Below, piece after piece: positions 13,601 through 26,370 of a DNA stretch of 64,000 bases (within the stretch, counting starts at the first letter, position 1; each line of letters opens with the position of its first letter). Origin of the DNA: Chrysomallon squamiferum (taxonomy: Eukaryota; Mollusca; Gastropoda; Neomphalida; Peltospiridae); NCBI GenBank assembly GCA_012295275.1, contig CM022674.1, forward strand, positions 6,630,936-6,694,935. Direction: 5' to 3'. The position numbers and the translations under genes were made by a program. The notes beneath the pieces were generated by a model. It made no database searches and was not told the DNA's origin. It saw only the letters and a program-made list of their open reading frames with translations.

Positions 13601-16600
13601 TAAATTCAAGCAAAAAGGGGAAAGTAATTAAAGATTGAATTGTGTTTTATTAACAAAATAAAATCAATTATAATTAACACATTTATGGGATGAAACTTGA
13701 ACAAAATAAAGAGAATAAAATAAAGAGAGATAATGATGGACAATTCAATATATTAAATTTAAAATAATAATATTAATAATTTAAATACATCAGTCAAAAA
13801 AAAATAATAAAAAAAAATGAATATAATAATAATATTTTTATAGTAAAAGTAAACTTATTATTTTAATAATAAAACTGAAAATAATAACAACTATTGTTTC
13901 TAAAATGAATAAATGTAATCTTTATCATAACTACAACTATTTCATTCTTAATTTGAACATAATGGATCCCACAGTTTTTAGTCTTTTTTAATGTTAAATA
14001 TCTCTCAAAGCATGAATTGTCTCAATCTGTTGATGATTTTGAAGACACCATCCAGAACATAAAATTATTAAAAAAATTACTGAATATAACTGAAATATTT
14101 TATGATTTATGGAAAAAAATTCTTAAGATCTAAACAAAGATGCCAAGTTAAAGTTGCCAGATTTTTCTGTATGAATTTCTATACTTTAAAAAATAAAATA
14201 AGAGAAATTTACCAGTTTTAAACTTTTTAACAACAGAGTTGTCAGGACGATAAAAAGTGAAACTACCATGTGAACAACATTCCTCTGAAATAAAACAAAA
14301 CAAAGTTAAATTAAAACTTTAAAAACCAAATAAAATTTAAATTAAACTATAATGGTATATGTATATAAATTCAAATAATGACAATAAACTTCAAACAAAT
14401 TAAACTTAAATAAAACATTTAAATAATAATCATAAAATTCAAGTAAAATAAATATAAACAGGAATACTGAACTTTAAACTAAATAAATTCATATGAACCA
14501 TAAATAAAATTTAAGTTGTAATAAATTTCAAGTAAATTAAACATGAACTGAATTACTGAACTAGAATAAATTCAGAGAATTTTTTTAAAATAAATAATAA
14601 TAATTAATAATAATAACAACAATAAATAATAACATTAATTAAAATAATAAATATAGTAATTAAAAAAACATAATACATTTATTAATTTGAAATGTTTTCA
14701 AAACGTTCAGAGACTGAAATGAAAATACATAAGCAAACTTCTTTGGTTTTTTTTCTATGTATATTTATTATTTACTACCATGTCATTTAACAGCACAACA
14801 AAAATTCTGACTAAATCTTTGCAAAACTAAAACTCCAACAAAACCTTTGCTAAACCTTCAGTGACTGAAATGAAAATACATAAGCAAACCATTTTCTTTT
14901 ATTTATTTATTTTCGTTTTTTTTTTTCAACTTTTTTTTTTTATTATTGTTACTTTCTTTTAATAAATATTTAAGATTATTTATTAACATACCACTTAACA
15001 GCATGGCAAGGACCTGGCCTTTTATCAGAGCCTGTTGTCTCAGAAAGTGAACATCTCGTGAGCGTGGAGTGATGAGCTGCAGAGAGCAGGTTTTTTCTGT
15101 CTCATAATCATACTTTCTGTCAGTGCACATGTCTGAAAAATAAAAATAAAAAACACAAAATATAAAATTTAATAACACTTTTGAAAATGTCAAATCAGTC
15201 ATTTTTGTCTAATGTCAACAGATTTTCCTAATAGTTAAAAGTAAAAAAAAATAATAAAATAAAAGATTTGTATTTTTAATAACACCTGTCAGAATCAGTC
15301 ATTTTTGTTGAATAAATAAAACATTTTTAACCTATGTCAAGAGACTTTTGTCTAATATGCAAAATAGTAAAACACAAAATTTATTTTAAAAGCACCTGTG
15401 AAATCAGTCAATTGTTGTCTAATGAATAAACAAAACACTTTCACCTGTGTCAACAGCTTTTGCATTAATGCAGTTATATTTTGATAATATGATTTGTTCA
15501 CGTTTTTACAGAATTTTAGATAGTGACTGTTATCATAGTGTTAAAATGATTTTGATGTTTTCATGTCTCTAATTTTGTAGTTTACATTTATGGCAAACAC
15601 TCAGAACTCCTTTTTGAACGTATAGTTACTAATCATTTTATCTAAAATAGTATTAATATACTTGTTAATACTTTGAAAAACACATAATGAATATCTACTC
15701 TTAACTGCTGATGAATCTTTGTATACATGTTAGAACCCTGACTTAAAAATTAATTAAACAAATTAATTTTTTAAATGGTAGAGTTAAATATAATCCTTGT
15801 TACATAAAAACAGTTACGTCAAGAATATTTATACTTTACGGGTAACACAATTAATGAGATTGAATTTCGTCACCGAAGTAACAATTATTTTTAAAAGAAT
15901 ATAATTCAGAACAAACCAATGAGGTAAACACGGCCACTGTGAACTCCAACTGCAACAATACCATGAAATCCTTTCAAGTTGTTACAGATAGCCCAGCCTG
16001 GAAACTGATCTCCAGTCACCGTTAGAACAGTTGTCAAAGACATGACCTTGAAAAAAAAAAAAAAAAAAAATATATAAATAAATAAAGCCATAAAAAATAA
16101 AAAGATAATAATGAAATAAATATTTCAGACAAGAGTAACAGATTCATCAGTAATTACAGAAATGACTAACAGATCAAAAGCTCAATGACAGCATGTTGCT
16201 GTATGTTTCCCCATTCCAATCATTGTATAGCCAACTTGTTAATGGTACAGATAAAAACACCTTGTTGATAATATATAAAAATAGCTAATGGAGAACAAGA
16301 CATTTTCAGTCCCACAACACTAAGTTAAATAAATAAATAAGTAAACACATATATGAAGGAATAATAAAAAATAATACTAATAAATAAATAAAATAATATT
16401 TAAAAAAAAAAATAAACAAAAAAAAATAATAATAATAATAAAATAATATAAGAAAAATATATTAAAAGAATAAAAATAAAATAAAATAAAAATACATGAA
16501 AAAAAATAAAATAAAAAAAAATAAAAAAATAATAATAATAATAATAATAAATTAAACTAAAGAGAAAGAAGTCCTGGCTAAATAACTCAATAACAAGGAT

Positions 16601-16986
16601 TTAAAAACATTATTACCTTTTGTGGTATTTCAATCGTTTTCACAACACAAGACTTGAAGAAGTCAAACAGACAGACCATGCCTGTGTTGTAAGTGGCAAG
16701 ACCAACAATCAGCATCGTGATGTCGTTCACTTGGTACTCCTGTACAGTGGTGATGACAGTGCCCGAGTCTTTGGAAACGGAACCAAACTTCCACGTCGCT
16801 ACACGAGTACGTGACTTCGTGGTGAGAACCTCCAAGAACGGTCCATGGTACAGCCAAGAAAAGTTACCATCTGTAACACGAGATGAATTAAATGTTTTTA
16901 ACACAAAGTATTATTCATTATTTTTGGAGCACATGTTATTTGCCTTTTATGATTCCCATGAGAGAAAGAGTATTTATGTGTGCATA

Positions 16987-17085
<99 letters not shown>

Positions 17086-17434
17086 ATTTCCTTAATATTT
17101 CTATGTTGATGTAAATTGTCAAAATAACTTTTTTTCCTTGTCAAAGCATATCTACACCAATGTGAAGAAAATAGGTATACAAAATTCAGATTTTTATAAA
17201 TAATTTGTGCTAATAATCCCAAGTTTCAATGATACAAGACTAATTGGTTATGTTTCAAACTACTGTGGATAGAATAAATTAAAATAAATAGATAATTATT
17301 TATTTAAATCAATGAATACCATTGCTTGTGTTTCCATTTATTCCAATAACATCTGTTTTTTCAAGGACTTCTTGTGTACAAGGCTGGAATGGCAGCAGTG
17401 ATGAAACATTACTTGGAATGAGATTTGGCCTCAT
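1..17434 (-). CDS. AHCTF1: ELYS / AHCTF1 nucleoporin, N-terminal 1025 codons (26 exons, 3' end outside window)
   Basis: ELYS binds chromatin and recruits the Nup107-160 complex to start nuclear pore assembly after mitosis. Exons in coding order: 17320-17434, 16617-16870, 15917-16046, 14992-15132, 14213-14284, 13390-13498, 12494-12619, 11857-11941, 11231-11399, 10704-10842, 10100-10190, 9240-9333, 8932-8993, 7970-8092, 7480-7570, 6860-6949, 6292-6429, 5499-5603, 4873-4969, 4281-4401, 3806-3919, 3160-3258, 2192-2382, 1453-1547, 694-869, 1-49. Phase is preserved at every junction. The start MRPNLIPSNVSSLLPF parallels the vertebrate N-terminus, including the LLPF motif. Residues 1 to about 508 match the beta-propeller (YQEPENDPKN in exon 7; LFDINRWYHAQMP in exon 10). 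From about 509 they match the alpha-helical domain (IDGLV...WKREGGNGLYPP in exon 20; HYLQRARYIEAIRLN in exon 25; LRERAVTRN in exon 26). The disordered C-terminus with the AT-hook is not in the window. All introns are GT-AG except intron 9 (GC-AG). Confidence 0.93.
1750..2191. repeat. Degenerate copies of ELYS exon 23 3' edge plus donor in the downstream intron
   Basis: The exon 23 edge on the plus strand reads TGTACCCATTGGCTAGCAGA...TTTCAGCTTCA (2187 on). Weaker copies lie at about 1760 (GCTGGTTAGAAGAACTGTAA), 1915 (CTACCCACTGGCTAGAAGTA), 1974 (CTCTCTGGCTAAAAGAAG) and 2053 (GCCTTTGGCTGGAAGTAAG), about 60-155 bp apart, with short AT-rich filler. Several keep a TAC or TTAC at the donor position. 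Confidence 0.6.
2368..2503. repeat. Duplicated acceptor edge of ELYS exon 23 with (AAATC)n/(AATA)n filler
   Basis: The exon edge AACTTCTGAAAGGCTTCCTG followed by AACATAAAT recurs at 2474-2503 as TACTTCTGGAAGTCTTCCTG followed by AACATAAAT. The two copies are separated by AATC- and AATA-type simple repeats. Confidence 0.7.
3034..3150. repeat. (ATA)n microsatellite next to ELYS exon 22 donor
   Basis: A long ATA/ATT trinucleotide run ends about 10 bases from the ACTTAC donor of exon 22. It produces spurious poly-Ile open frames on both strands. Confidence 0.9.
4446..4618. repeat. Diverged ~100-bp tandem duplication in an ELYS intron
   Basis: TGTGATGTAATTTCATTAA... GCAGAAAACACC...TTGACTTTTAA-type sequence at about 4450-4515 recurs at about 4548-4615 (TGTGAAATAATTTCATTAAC ... 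CTACAGAAAACAG ... TTGACTTTTAAG). Both copies lie between ELYS exons 19 and 20. Confidence 0.65.
4979..5405. repeat. (AATA)n-rich imperfect repeat tract
   Basis: More than 400 bp of the intron between ELYS exons 18 and 19 is AAATAAAT/AGATAGATAG sequence with internal ~90-bp duplications (for example GCAGATAAATAAATAA at about 5081 and 5160). No coding content was seen. Confidence 0.85.
6958..7345. repeat. Imperfect GTA/GTG trinucleotide tract
   Basis: A long degenerate AGTAGT/GTGGTA tract (plus strand) in the ELYS intron between exons 15 and 16. The open frames seen here are repeat artefacts. Confidence 0.8.
8059..8715. repeat. Minisatellite made of copies of ELYS exon 14 edge plus its 3' splice site
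   Basis: The native edge (ATAGCACCTTTCTGTCTCAT ... CAGCACCTAAAA, 8061-8100) consists of the first ~35 bases of exon 14 (minus strand) and its acceptor TTTTAG. About eight good copies plus a decayed one follow in the upstream intron, near 8110, 8221, 8278, 8368, 8411, 8484, 8548, 8613 and 8672. They are linked by ATACAGACATAGACACGTGACAGACAC-type spacers. Copy length varies from about 45 to 90 bp. Most copies keep the CACCTAAA acceptor core. Confidence 0.85.
10843..11230 (-). other. GC-AG intron in ELYS
   Basis: On the minus strand exon 9 ends ...GAAGAGG followed by GCAAGT, the classic GC donor context. Only this donor keeps frame: the nearby GTTTGT sites give the wrong phase for exon 10, which must start with two bases of a split codon. 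With the GC donor the join reads ESFEEACHGPDLSL. The acceptor is TTATTACAG at 10843. Confidence 0.75.
14690..14893. repeat. Diverged ~155-bp direct duplication in an ELYS intron
   Basis: GACTGAAATGAAAATACATA followed by AGCAAAC occurs near 14712 and again near 14862, each preceded by a TTCAG(A/T)G-like stretch. This lies upstream of the exon 4 donor. Confidence 0.65.
15165..15480. repeat. Triplicated ~115-bp degenerate repeat in ELYS intron 3
   Basis: Three successive copies contain AATCAGTCATTTTTGT(C/T) followed by (T)AATG, then TGTCAA(C/G)AG(A/C)(C/T)TTT. They start near 15191, 15291 and 15401 and differ by small indels. Confidence 0.65.
16989..17082. repeat. (AG)46-type microsatellite in ELYS intron 1
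   Basis: An uninterrupted AG dinucleotide run of about 92 bp between coding exons 1 and 2. It explains the Arg-Glu and Ser-Leu repeat frames here. Confidence 0.95.
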
Positions 17435-18600
17435 CTTGTTTTACTGCTTTTTCCCTTTAAAACATAAAACAAAATTAGCATCAAAGTCGTTATTATTTTC
17501 AACTGACTGGAAGTTTCAGTTTTATATCTTCACTTTAACACTGTATTGCGTATATACTGTGCAGCATGATGGTTACCAGCATCTGGAAATTACAACAATT
17601 TATTGAATCTTATCTGAGGTTCTATTAACAAAATTAAAACATTTAAAAATTATTATTATTTTTTTTTTTTAAACAACCTGAAATTAGTATATTTTGTTCA
17701 GTTATCTTAAGTATTCCCATTTTTAGACAATTATGCTCGATTTATAAAAAAAACTCAGTTAATATGATATGTTAATTAAGAAAAAAGGTCCTATTATAAT
17801 TTTTATGTACGACCAACTTAATATAAATATCATAATATCATATGTAAGAAAGATTTCCATTACTCATTTACTCAAATTACTGTATGAAATTTCCAAAACT
17901 CAATTCATATTTGTAACTAAAGTTACTGATGTGTCTGACAGTAATAGAAAATAAATCAATAAAACCAAAATTTGTAATAAAAACTAACAATTCAGAATTC
18001 ACAACACCGATACTAGTGATAATCATACTGCAATGCCAATAGTATAGACTAGTCTACACTGTCAACAGTCGATACGATCTCCATTGAATAAAATGCATTA
18101 TAGAAGTATTTCGAATCATCCCATTTTGTTTGATTTCTAAAAATATGTTTAGTCTGACTTTATACTAATACCTGATTCTATTATCCTCTTACGATTAATT
18201 TACTAGAGTATAAACGATCACATGCCGTTGATTAGCGATCATGGTTCGTAAATTTTGTCCGGCGCCAAGAGTGTCTTTCGAATTCCCAACGTAATTTCTG
18301 TTGACTGTAAGATATCGGAATGTGCACAGAAAAAAACACGTTTTTACAAATAATATTTTCAACAATTAACTGTACATCACAAAGAAGCTTACACTAACAA
18401 ATAAATTGAAAATCATTTTAAGACAACAAAAACTAATGAAAACTTTCAAACTACCGCCATCTGCATTTGTACCGTTTAAAAACCGTCTTTGGTTTTAGAG
18501 CATCCGTAATCGAAATATAACCTTCGTTTGTCAATTGAAAAAAATGGAATGGAAACATATATAGACAGTTCGATGCTTCTGTTATTTGTATTTATTCATT
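17435..18600 (-). promoter_or_regulatory. ELYS upstream region with a possible E2F-like site
   Basis: No gene was seen between the ELYS start codon and 18600. The sequence is AT-rich and of ordinary complexity, with a CpG-containing patch at 18240-18310. There GGCGCCAA (18261-18268) reads TTGGCGCC on the gene's strand, an E2F-like octamer. That would fit a gene needed as cells leave mitosis, but one octamer is weak evidence. A 5' UTR intron is possible; I could not place one with confidence. Confidence 0.3.
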
Positions 18601-18650
18601 TATTCATTTATTATTATTATTATTATTATTAGTAGTAGTAGTAGTAGTAA

Positions 18651-18739
<89 letters not shown>

Positions 18740-18994
18740 TACTTACTTATTATTATTTTATATGCCATGACCAGGTACTCATTAATTATATTGAAACAAC
18801 CTCCTCAGCTTGAATTGTCAACAGACCCTTTGCTTTTAAAATATCACCAGCTATTTTATTATTTTTATTTTATTTTCATTTATTTATTTTTATTATATAT
18901 TTATTATTTTTTGGTTACTTTGCATAATAACAAAAATAAGGTACTGAGAATATGGAGATGTAAGAGAAATGAAAATTAAGTAACATCCATTTAC

Positions 18995-19059
<65 letters not shown>

Positions 19060-19799
19060 GATTTACAGACACCAAATACCTATACCATTAAACAAAAATG
19101 AAAATAAAAACAAAATGTTCGATAATTTTATGAAAAATCGTTTATTAAAAACAACTGTACAAATTTTAAGAATATATAATTTTATCAATACAAAAATATA
19201 TCTATGAAATCTTACAAAAAAAAAAAAAAAAAAAAAAAAACCCCACCTAGAAAATTGTTTTATAAACAATCAAAATAAAAAATAAAAAGTAAATTTTGAC
19301 ATCATCATAACAAAAACATTTCTGAAACTTTTGAGAGATATTTTAATAGGTGTATGAGACACATCAAAGCCACAGAAACAGTTTTAAAAAAATGTAAAAT
19401 TCAGCTTTATCAGAAATTTGATAAATAGCAAAAAATAAATAAATAAAAATAAAATGAAAATGAAATGAAATAAAATAAAATAAAAAGATAAATAAATAAA
19501 TAAAAATTTTAAAAATTGGTAAATAAATAAAAACTGTGAAAACTGATAACTGGTTGCATTAAACTAGTTTAACCAAAAATTAGAAAATAATAAAATGAAA
19601 TAAGCACAATAACTTGAGATGAGTTCAGTATCTCAGACAAAATGCTGCAAATCAAGATAGTCATGATGTTTTGGGAAAATATTTTCTATTTTGCATTTAT
19701 CTTATTTATCAGATCTGTGTTAAAAATGTTTGTTGAATGCAGATTTCTAGTCTTGTCTAGGATTGTTAATGCAATATATTTACAGACTAACAACAAAGA

Positions 19800-19838
<39 letters not shown>

Positions 19839-21144
19839 TTATAATTATAACAAGAATAATAATATTAATAACAATATAATAACACAGTATAATAATAATA
19901 GTAATAAAATAATTAATATTAATTAATAATAACAATATAATAGTAATAATAATAATAAAAATATTATCAGTAATATTAATAATAATATCTTTTCAGACCT
20001 ATGATTCCTAATTATAGTTAATATATATATATACTGGGGGGTGTTATGAACACAAAACTAGTCCACTAAGCCACATTTACAGTAAGCAGGATGTTATGTG
20101 TAAAAATACATCAAAAACAAAAACAAAAATGTAATTAGATATAATTAAAAGAATTAAATACACACATAATCACACGTAATAATTTTTTGTAATAATTACA
20201 TATATACATCAATTATTTTATTATGTAATAAAAAGGATGTGGGCTTTATTATGATTTTGTTTAATGGTATTAATTTTTAAATACGTATATCATATAATTA
20301 TTATAAAATTATTTTTATCAAAATACTGTTTTTAAATGTCTGAATAATGACTTTAGTGAAATTACCTGTTTCTTTATTGTTTGTTAAAATATTCTTTTAC
20401 ATATAAATGAATGTGTCTGTGTTTTGGTGATTTTTTAAAGATTTTTCAAAATAAAATATTAATCAGTATTAATTAATTACATTAATATTCAGGAAAATGG
20501 ATTAATGCCTCTCAGATATATATATATGTGTGTGTTTTGATATCTTTCCCCACTGATATTTGTAACAAGTGAAATTTCTGGAATTCAGTTTAGATTTTTA
20601 AATAATTAGGCATGGGGAATAATAAAAATAAATACATAAATAAAATGAAATATGAAATAAAATAAAATAAAATAAAATAAAATGAAATAAAATTATTATT
20701 TATTTATTTATTTACTTTCCCCCATGCTTTTTTATGCAACTTTTAGAAGATCTGAAACTAATATTTTTGTTACTTAGTAACCTTGGAAAATCAGTAAGTC
20801 TTTGTATGTATATATATAAACAAATATACATGAAAAAAAATTCAAACTATATCTACACTTTGGTCACTTTGTAACAAAGACAGATTGTTGTGCATTTTTT
20901 TATATTTCTCTGCTGTCACAACACAACTACACCTCATAAAAATCAAAAAATACATATCCATTTTCTTGCAATGCCAATAGACTGCTATTGTATTATTATA
21001 TTTTATTATAAGTAAACCTATCACACCAAGTCACACAAGAAAATCTTATCTAATCTTTGGAAGTATATTAACTGTTTTTCAAATTATATTTTACATGGAT
21101 TATACAATATACAAAAATTAAAAAAAAAAAAAATACCCAGTAAC

Positions 21145-21179
<35 letters not shown>

Positions 21180-21495
21180 CAATAATAATAATAACCAAAT
21201 AAAAAATTTAAAAAAACACATACAGTTTATACATAATCCCCATAAATAACAAATGAACATTTTTGAAAACGACATTTTCAAAATACAGATTCATAAGTCT
21301 GGAATTATTATAAAGTAAATTTTTTTTGGAACAGCTGTCTTTAATATTACAGATTATAGGAATGTTTTTTTCCAAGTTGAGTACTGAAGATTTCAGCTTC
21401 ATTTATCTTTACTTCTTTCACCAGATGACTTTATGTGGCTCCATTATCTTGAATTGCTGCAACAGCAAATAATTTAGAGTTATTTCCCTTGAGAT
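18600..21495. other. Gene-poor flank: SLC35F6 3' UTR and simple repeats
   Basis: No coding region is recognised. Contents: (ATT)n then (AGT)n at 18610-18738; (TC)n at 19000-19056; poly-A at 19217-19240; AAATA runs at 19430-19505; (AAT)n at 19800-19840; AAAAT runs near 20650-20700; (AAT)n at 21146-21195. The part next to 21495 is presumably SLC35F6 3' UTR; its end could not be fixed because AATAAA-like words are everywhere. Confidence 0.6.
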
Positions 21496-22828
21496 TCAAG
21501 AAACCTTAATTCTTTGTCTTACATCATATTCTACTCTATTAGGGTCTTTCACCACCTCAGGTGCTGCAAACAAATGTATAAGCTTTTCAGTCTGCATATC
21601 TGTTCATAAACAAATGTAGATTTTTAGACAAATTTAGACAAACAGCGTCTTAGTCAGGCAAATTCACTAAAGTTATCTTATCTCTATGAAAAAGTAAACT
21701 AGTATTGATAATTATTAACTGATACAATTAATTTGAAATGTATATATAATTATAAAGTGGTATATATCATTTGAAATGCATAAATAATTATAAACTGGTA
21801 TATTTAATTCAATTTGAAATGCACATTAATTATAAATTTGAATATATAATTTGAAATTTATATATAATTATAAACAAGTTATATTTAATTTGAAATTTAT
21901 ATATAATTATAACTGGTCTATTTAATTTGAAATATTTATATACAAGTTGAAATGTGTATATAATTATAAACTGGTACGATTAATTTGAAATTTATACATA
22001 ATTATAAACCGGTATAAATAATTTAAAATGTATATATAATTAAAAACTGGTATATCAGTAAAAAAAAAAAAAAAAAAAAGATTGTTATAAATACAAAAAA
22101 AGTTCAAAACTATAAATTTCAGTACTATCCTTTTACCAGTATTTACCTAATACGATAATGAAAGAAATGATAAAACAATTAATACATTTTTTATACTTAC
22201 ACCCGTAGTCATGATGATTATGTGGTAACAGAGAATGGGTATCTTCTGCTCCAGGCAGGGTTGGTTCAGGACAGTTCAGCATTCGTCGGATGCGAAGATA
22301 TATTCCGTAGAAGACAATGTCGTAGTAAAACATGATGCCGATCACGAGAAGGACATAGCCAGAGAGCATAATAAGTTGGCACGGGACCAGCCAATTTGTT
22401 AGGCCCCAGCAAAAATTTTGCCACCTACATAGCAGAAACACAGTGAAGACAATGAGGGACGGTATGTTGTCGAGAACCATCCTAGAAACAGCGCCGTGGT
22501 CATGGTTTTTGGCTATGTTGATGCCAAAGTAGTAGTAGAAGCAGGTGCTGACTATACTGACTGAAAAAAAAGAAGTGAACAAATACAGTCTTTGATATTA
22601 TTCTAAATTTATTTTCATTAACTTCTTTCAATTTATTTTAAAATAAAAAAAAGAACAGTAGTAATATAATAATCAAAAAGTAAAGAAAGTTTCAAATAAA
22701 AATAAAAAAAATAATAATAATAATTTTAAAAAGAAGAGATAATAATAATTATAAATAAAAATGCGAATAATAATTAAGAATATTAAAAAAAGATAATAAA
22801 ATGTAAATAGGAGATAATAATGATTAAC

Positions 22829-22865
<37 letters not shown>

Positions 22866-25800
22866 ATGTAATAATAATCTACTTTGTTACTACTAGTCAA
22901 TAATTTCATTCAGTCACCTCAAACAACATATCAATGTAATGTTTATTGCCAAAAACAAATGAAGAAGAAACATTTGTATAGCACACTGTACACTTCATGT
23001 GTATTGTAATTTTTTTAAACATTATTTCTCTGTCTGCATGTTTCCAGTGAAATGTCATTTTCCATCCTGTCTGTTTTTTGGGGGAAATCAAGCCATCTAA
23101 GGCAGGAAGTGTGCAATCCATGGAGATCCATTGTTGATGATTCTTTCCTAGTAATCTGGAACAAGTACAGGTTGAACCAGTGAAGCTTTGAGTAAAAAGT
23201 GGCAAAATAATGCATGCACTGTACTGTATTACAGACTCTTGTTACAACTTACATAGCTATAAATCTAATTCAAGCTTACTGGATTTATTTATAGCAAATT
23301 GTTAGTCCTATAGCAGTAGTTTTCACCTAACAGTTTGCACCTATGTGTGTATATGCAGCTTTACTGCAACCTTAAACTGTCACTCTATCTTTTGAGTCCT
23401 TTATGCCAAAAGGTGGAGCCTCAGGATCTGTGGCTAAGACCTTACGAGGCAAACAAACAGCAGTTTCATCTGCATTGCAGATTTGCTCTGGCGATAAATT
23501 TTCACTGGTCACTAAATTTTCAAACTAAAGCAGCAGCTTCATCAGTACCTTTGTTTTCTCAGCATACACAATGTTGATTGATACCATGCCTCAGACTAGG
23601 AAGCCAGCCACTGGAATATTCAAAGTGTCCCTGAATATTTAATATTTCATTTCCACCTGTGTTTGCTTTCTTCTTTCAGAGTTTTTAGATTTTGATATCT
23701 GTATCTGTATAGCAGCATCAAGCAGCATCAGACTGCTGTGATGGATGTAAACAGCTTGGAGTGCTGGTGTTGCTGCTGCTGCTGCCCAACTGACCATCAT
23801 CCACACTAATGACTGTCAGATTCAAATCCCTATCCTCTACCATTCAAGCTGCTGGACTAGTGAGATACAACCTGTATTATAGTCAAGCAACACAATGATT
23901 ATTGTTGGATCTATCCTCATCATCACACACAAAGCACTATTTGCGATTCCAGTCAGCTGTATCATAACAAAATATCAAACATCTTGTAATGTCACATTCT
24001 ACTTAAGGGAAGGTTGATTAATAGGTTACTTGCTGCTAATCTATAACATTAATTGACAGCCTTTGTTTTGCTCTCTAATACTATCACAGCCCAAACAAGA
24101 AAATGTCTTGAAGTATATATTCTTTAGTCAAAACATAACTTCCAAAATCATAAGCCCTCCTTTCCCCCCAACATCCTCTCCAGAAAATTTTGAGAATTTA
24201 CTTACGGATTACTGATATGGAAGCACGCCATGAGTTTTTCATCTGTATAAAAGCATCAATAAAATCTTCCAGTCGATGAGGATAAACTTTGTTGAATCCA
24301 CCAACATTAATGAAGTAGAAGATAACCACCAGGATCAAAGACAGGATAAACCCATAAACACCTGTAATAATCAGTGTGTTAAATATCTGTAATAATCGGT
24401 GTGTTAAATATCTGTAATAATCAGTGTGTTAAATATCTGTAATAATCAGTGTGTTAAATATCTGTAATAATCAATGTGTTAAATATCTGTAATAACAAAT
24501 ATATAAATATCTGTGATAGATATAATTAAATATGATAAATAATTGTCATAATCAATGTGTTAAATATCTGTAATAACAAATATATAAACACCTGTAATAA
24601 TCAACGTGTTAAATATCTGTAATAACAAACATATAAATATCTGTGATAAACATAATAAATATCTATAATAACAAATATGATAAATATCTGTGATAAACAT
24701 AATAAATATCTGCAATAACAAATATGATAAATATCTGTGATAAACATAATAAATATCTGTAATAACAAATGTGATAAATATCTGTGATAATTTCACTATG
24801 GTGGCAATTTGATTATTTCTGAAAATTGCGTACACTGATTGTCTTACTCCTCTTGAAAACTAACTGATTCTTACAGTTTATCAGTGGATACGTCACATAA
24901 GAAGACATCAGTATCAAATGACATAATTTCACCTTAATCAAAACTTGATACCTACCTAAAAACTGTCAAAAGAGTATTCTGTCATACTGCATGAAACCAC
25001 AAAAAGACAACTAACCATGCATTAATTTTTAAAATATATTTTCTAACTGTCCTTGGTCAAAATCACGTGTGTCCAAACTTGCAGATAAGATAAGCTAATT
25101 GTATTTCAGCACTTTTCGTCTGCCCTGAATACTATACTCACAGTCATGATTAGTATAGATTATTAAAAAAATTAATTTCAGTTTGATAATCATTTATTCA
25201 AAATGCTTGTGATGGGACAACAAGTATTTTGGAAAAAGGATCTGTTTCACATATACCACATATAAAAATAATCAGCAGGATTTTTTTAATATAATATTTT
25301 TGACAATAAAACAGTCTGATGTCACAGTTTCTGCTGATCTGAAAAAGGTTAAGTGATAAATCTTACCTTCAATGCCAACAGCCAGTAATGGACTAATGTC
25401 ATGTTTTTTAACAAATCTCTGCTCCAAGATGACCTGTATCGAGGTCATTATCATCGCCATGACAATGAGAAGATCCCCTGAAAGAACCAATCAAAAAGTA
25501 GCATATTTAAAATAAAAAAAAAAAAAAAAATGAGTAAATGAATTTCGAGATATTTAATAAGTTACCTAATTTAGAATGAAGAAATAAAAATTTAATAACA
25601 TATTCAAAATATTTTTAATTTTTGGCATCATATGCCAGTATTGAAGACAGACAATCATTAAAATTTATTATGCAGTTATAAAAAACCCATTATTTTATAA
25701 AGCGTAAGAATAATAATTAAAAAAAATTTAATTTGTTCCTGGGAATTAGAATTTTCTATATATCATGAAGCATAACCACATTAATGCCAAGATACGCATT

Positions 25801-25887
25801 CAAATTTCAACTAATATGTTTTGTAATTTATTTTTGGTGATACAAGATGGAGTCCTTAAACACAACACCATGTGTGTGAAATGAGCT

Positions 25888-25923
<36 letters not shown>

Positions 25924-25951
25924 TCCCTCTTCCTCTCTCCCCCTCTCTTTC

Positions 25952-26003
<52 letters not shown>

Positions 26004-26335
26004 CAAACAAACAAACACACCAAAACACTGCAAACAAATATATAAATAAATACAAAATACATTTAAAGACAAAAAGTAAGAAAAACAGAACTACCAAGAA
26101 AAGGATACCTGCGGCAATTCCATATTTGTCGTATTTTGCAGACTGGAAGAAAATGTAGTCCCTCAAGCCAACGACTCCCATAGCAACAACAGAGACACAG
26201 ATCCCAAACCACATCCTCTTCTGCAGAGGTGTTGCTAGGAAAGCAACAGACAACAAAGCCGTGAAAAATGTGACAGTTCCTAAAATACAAACAAATAAAA
26301 TTATTTAGTTTAATTTTTGTACAAAAAAAAAAAAA

Positions 26336-26370
<35 letters not shown>

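Noticed and set aside
16620-17109. Plus-strand open frames over ELYS exon 2
   Set aside because: Antisense of a well-supported exon extended by (AG)n sequence.
16892-17222. Arg-Glu and Ser-Leu repeat open frames
   Set aside because: Pure (AG)n microsatellite read in several frames.
22906-23215. Overlapping minus-strand open frames of 66-99 aa in an SLC35F6 intron
   Set aside because: No family motif, no fitting splice phases; they sit next to a dead transposase fragment and are likely chance frames.
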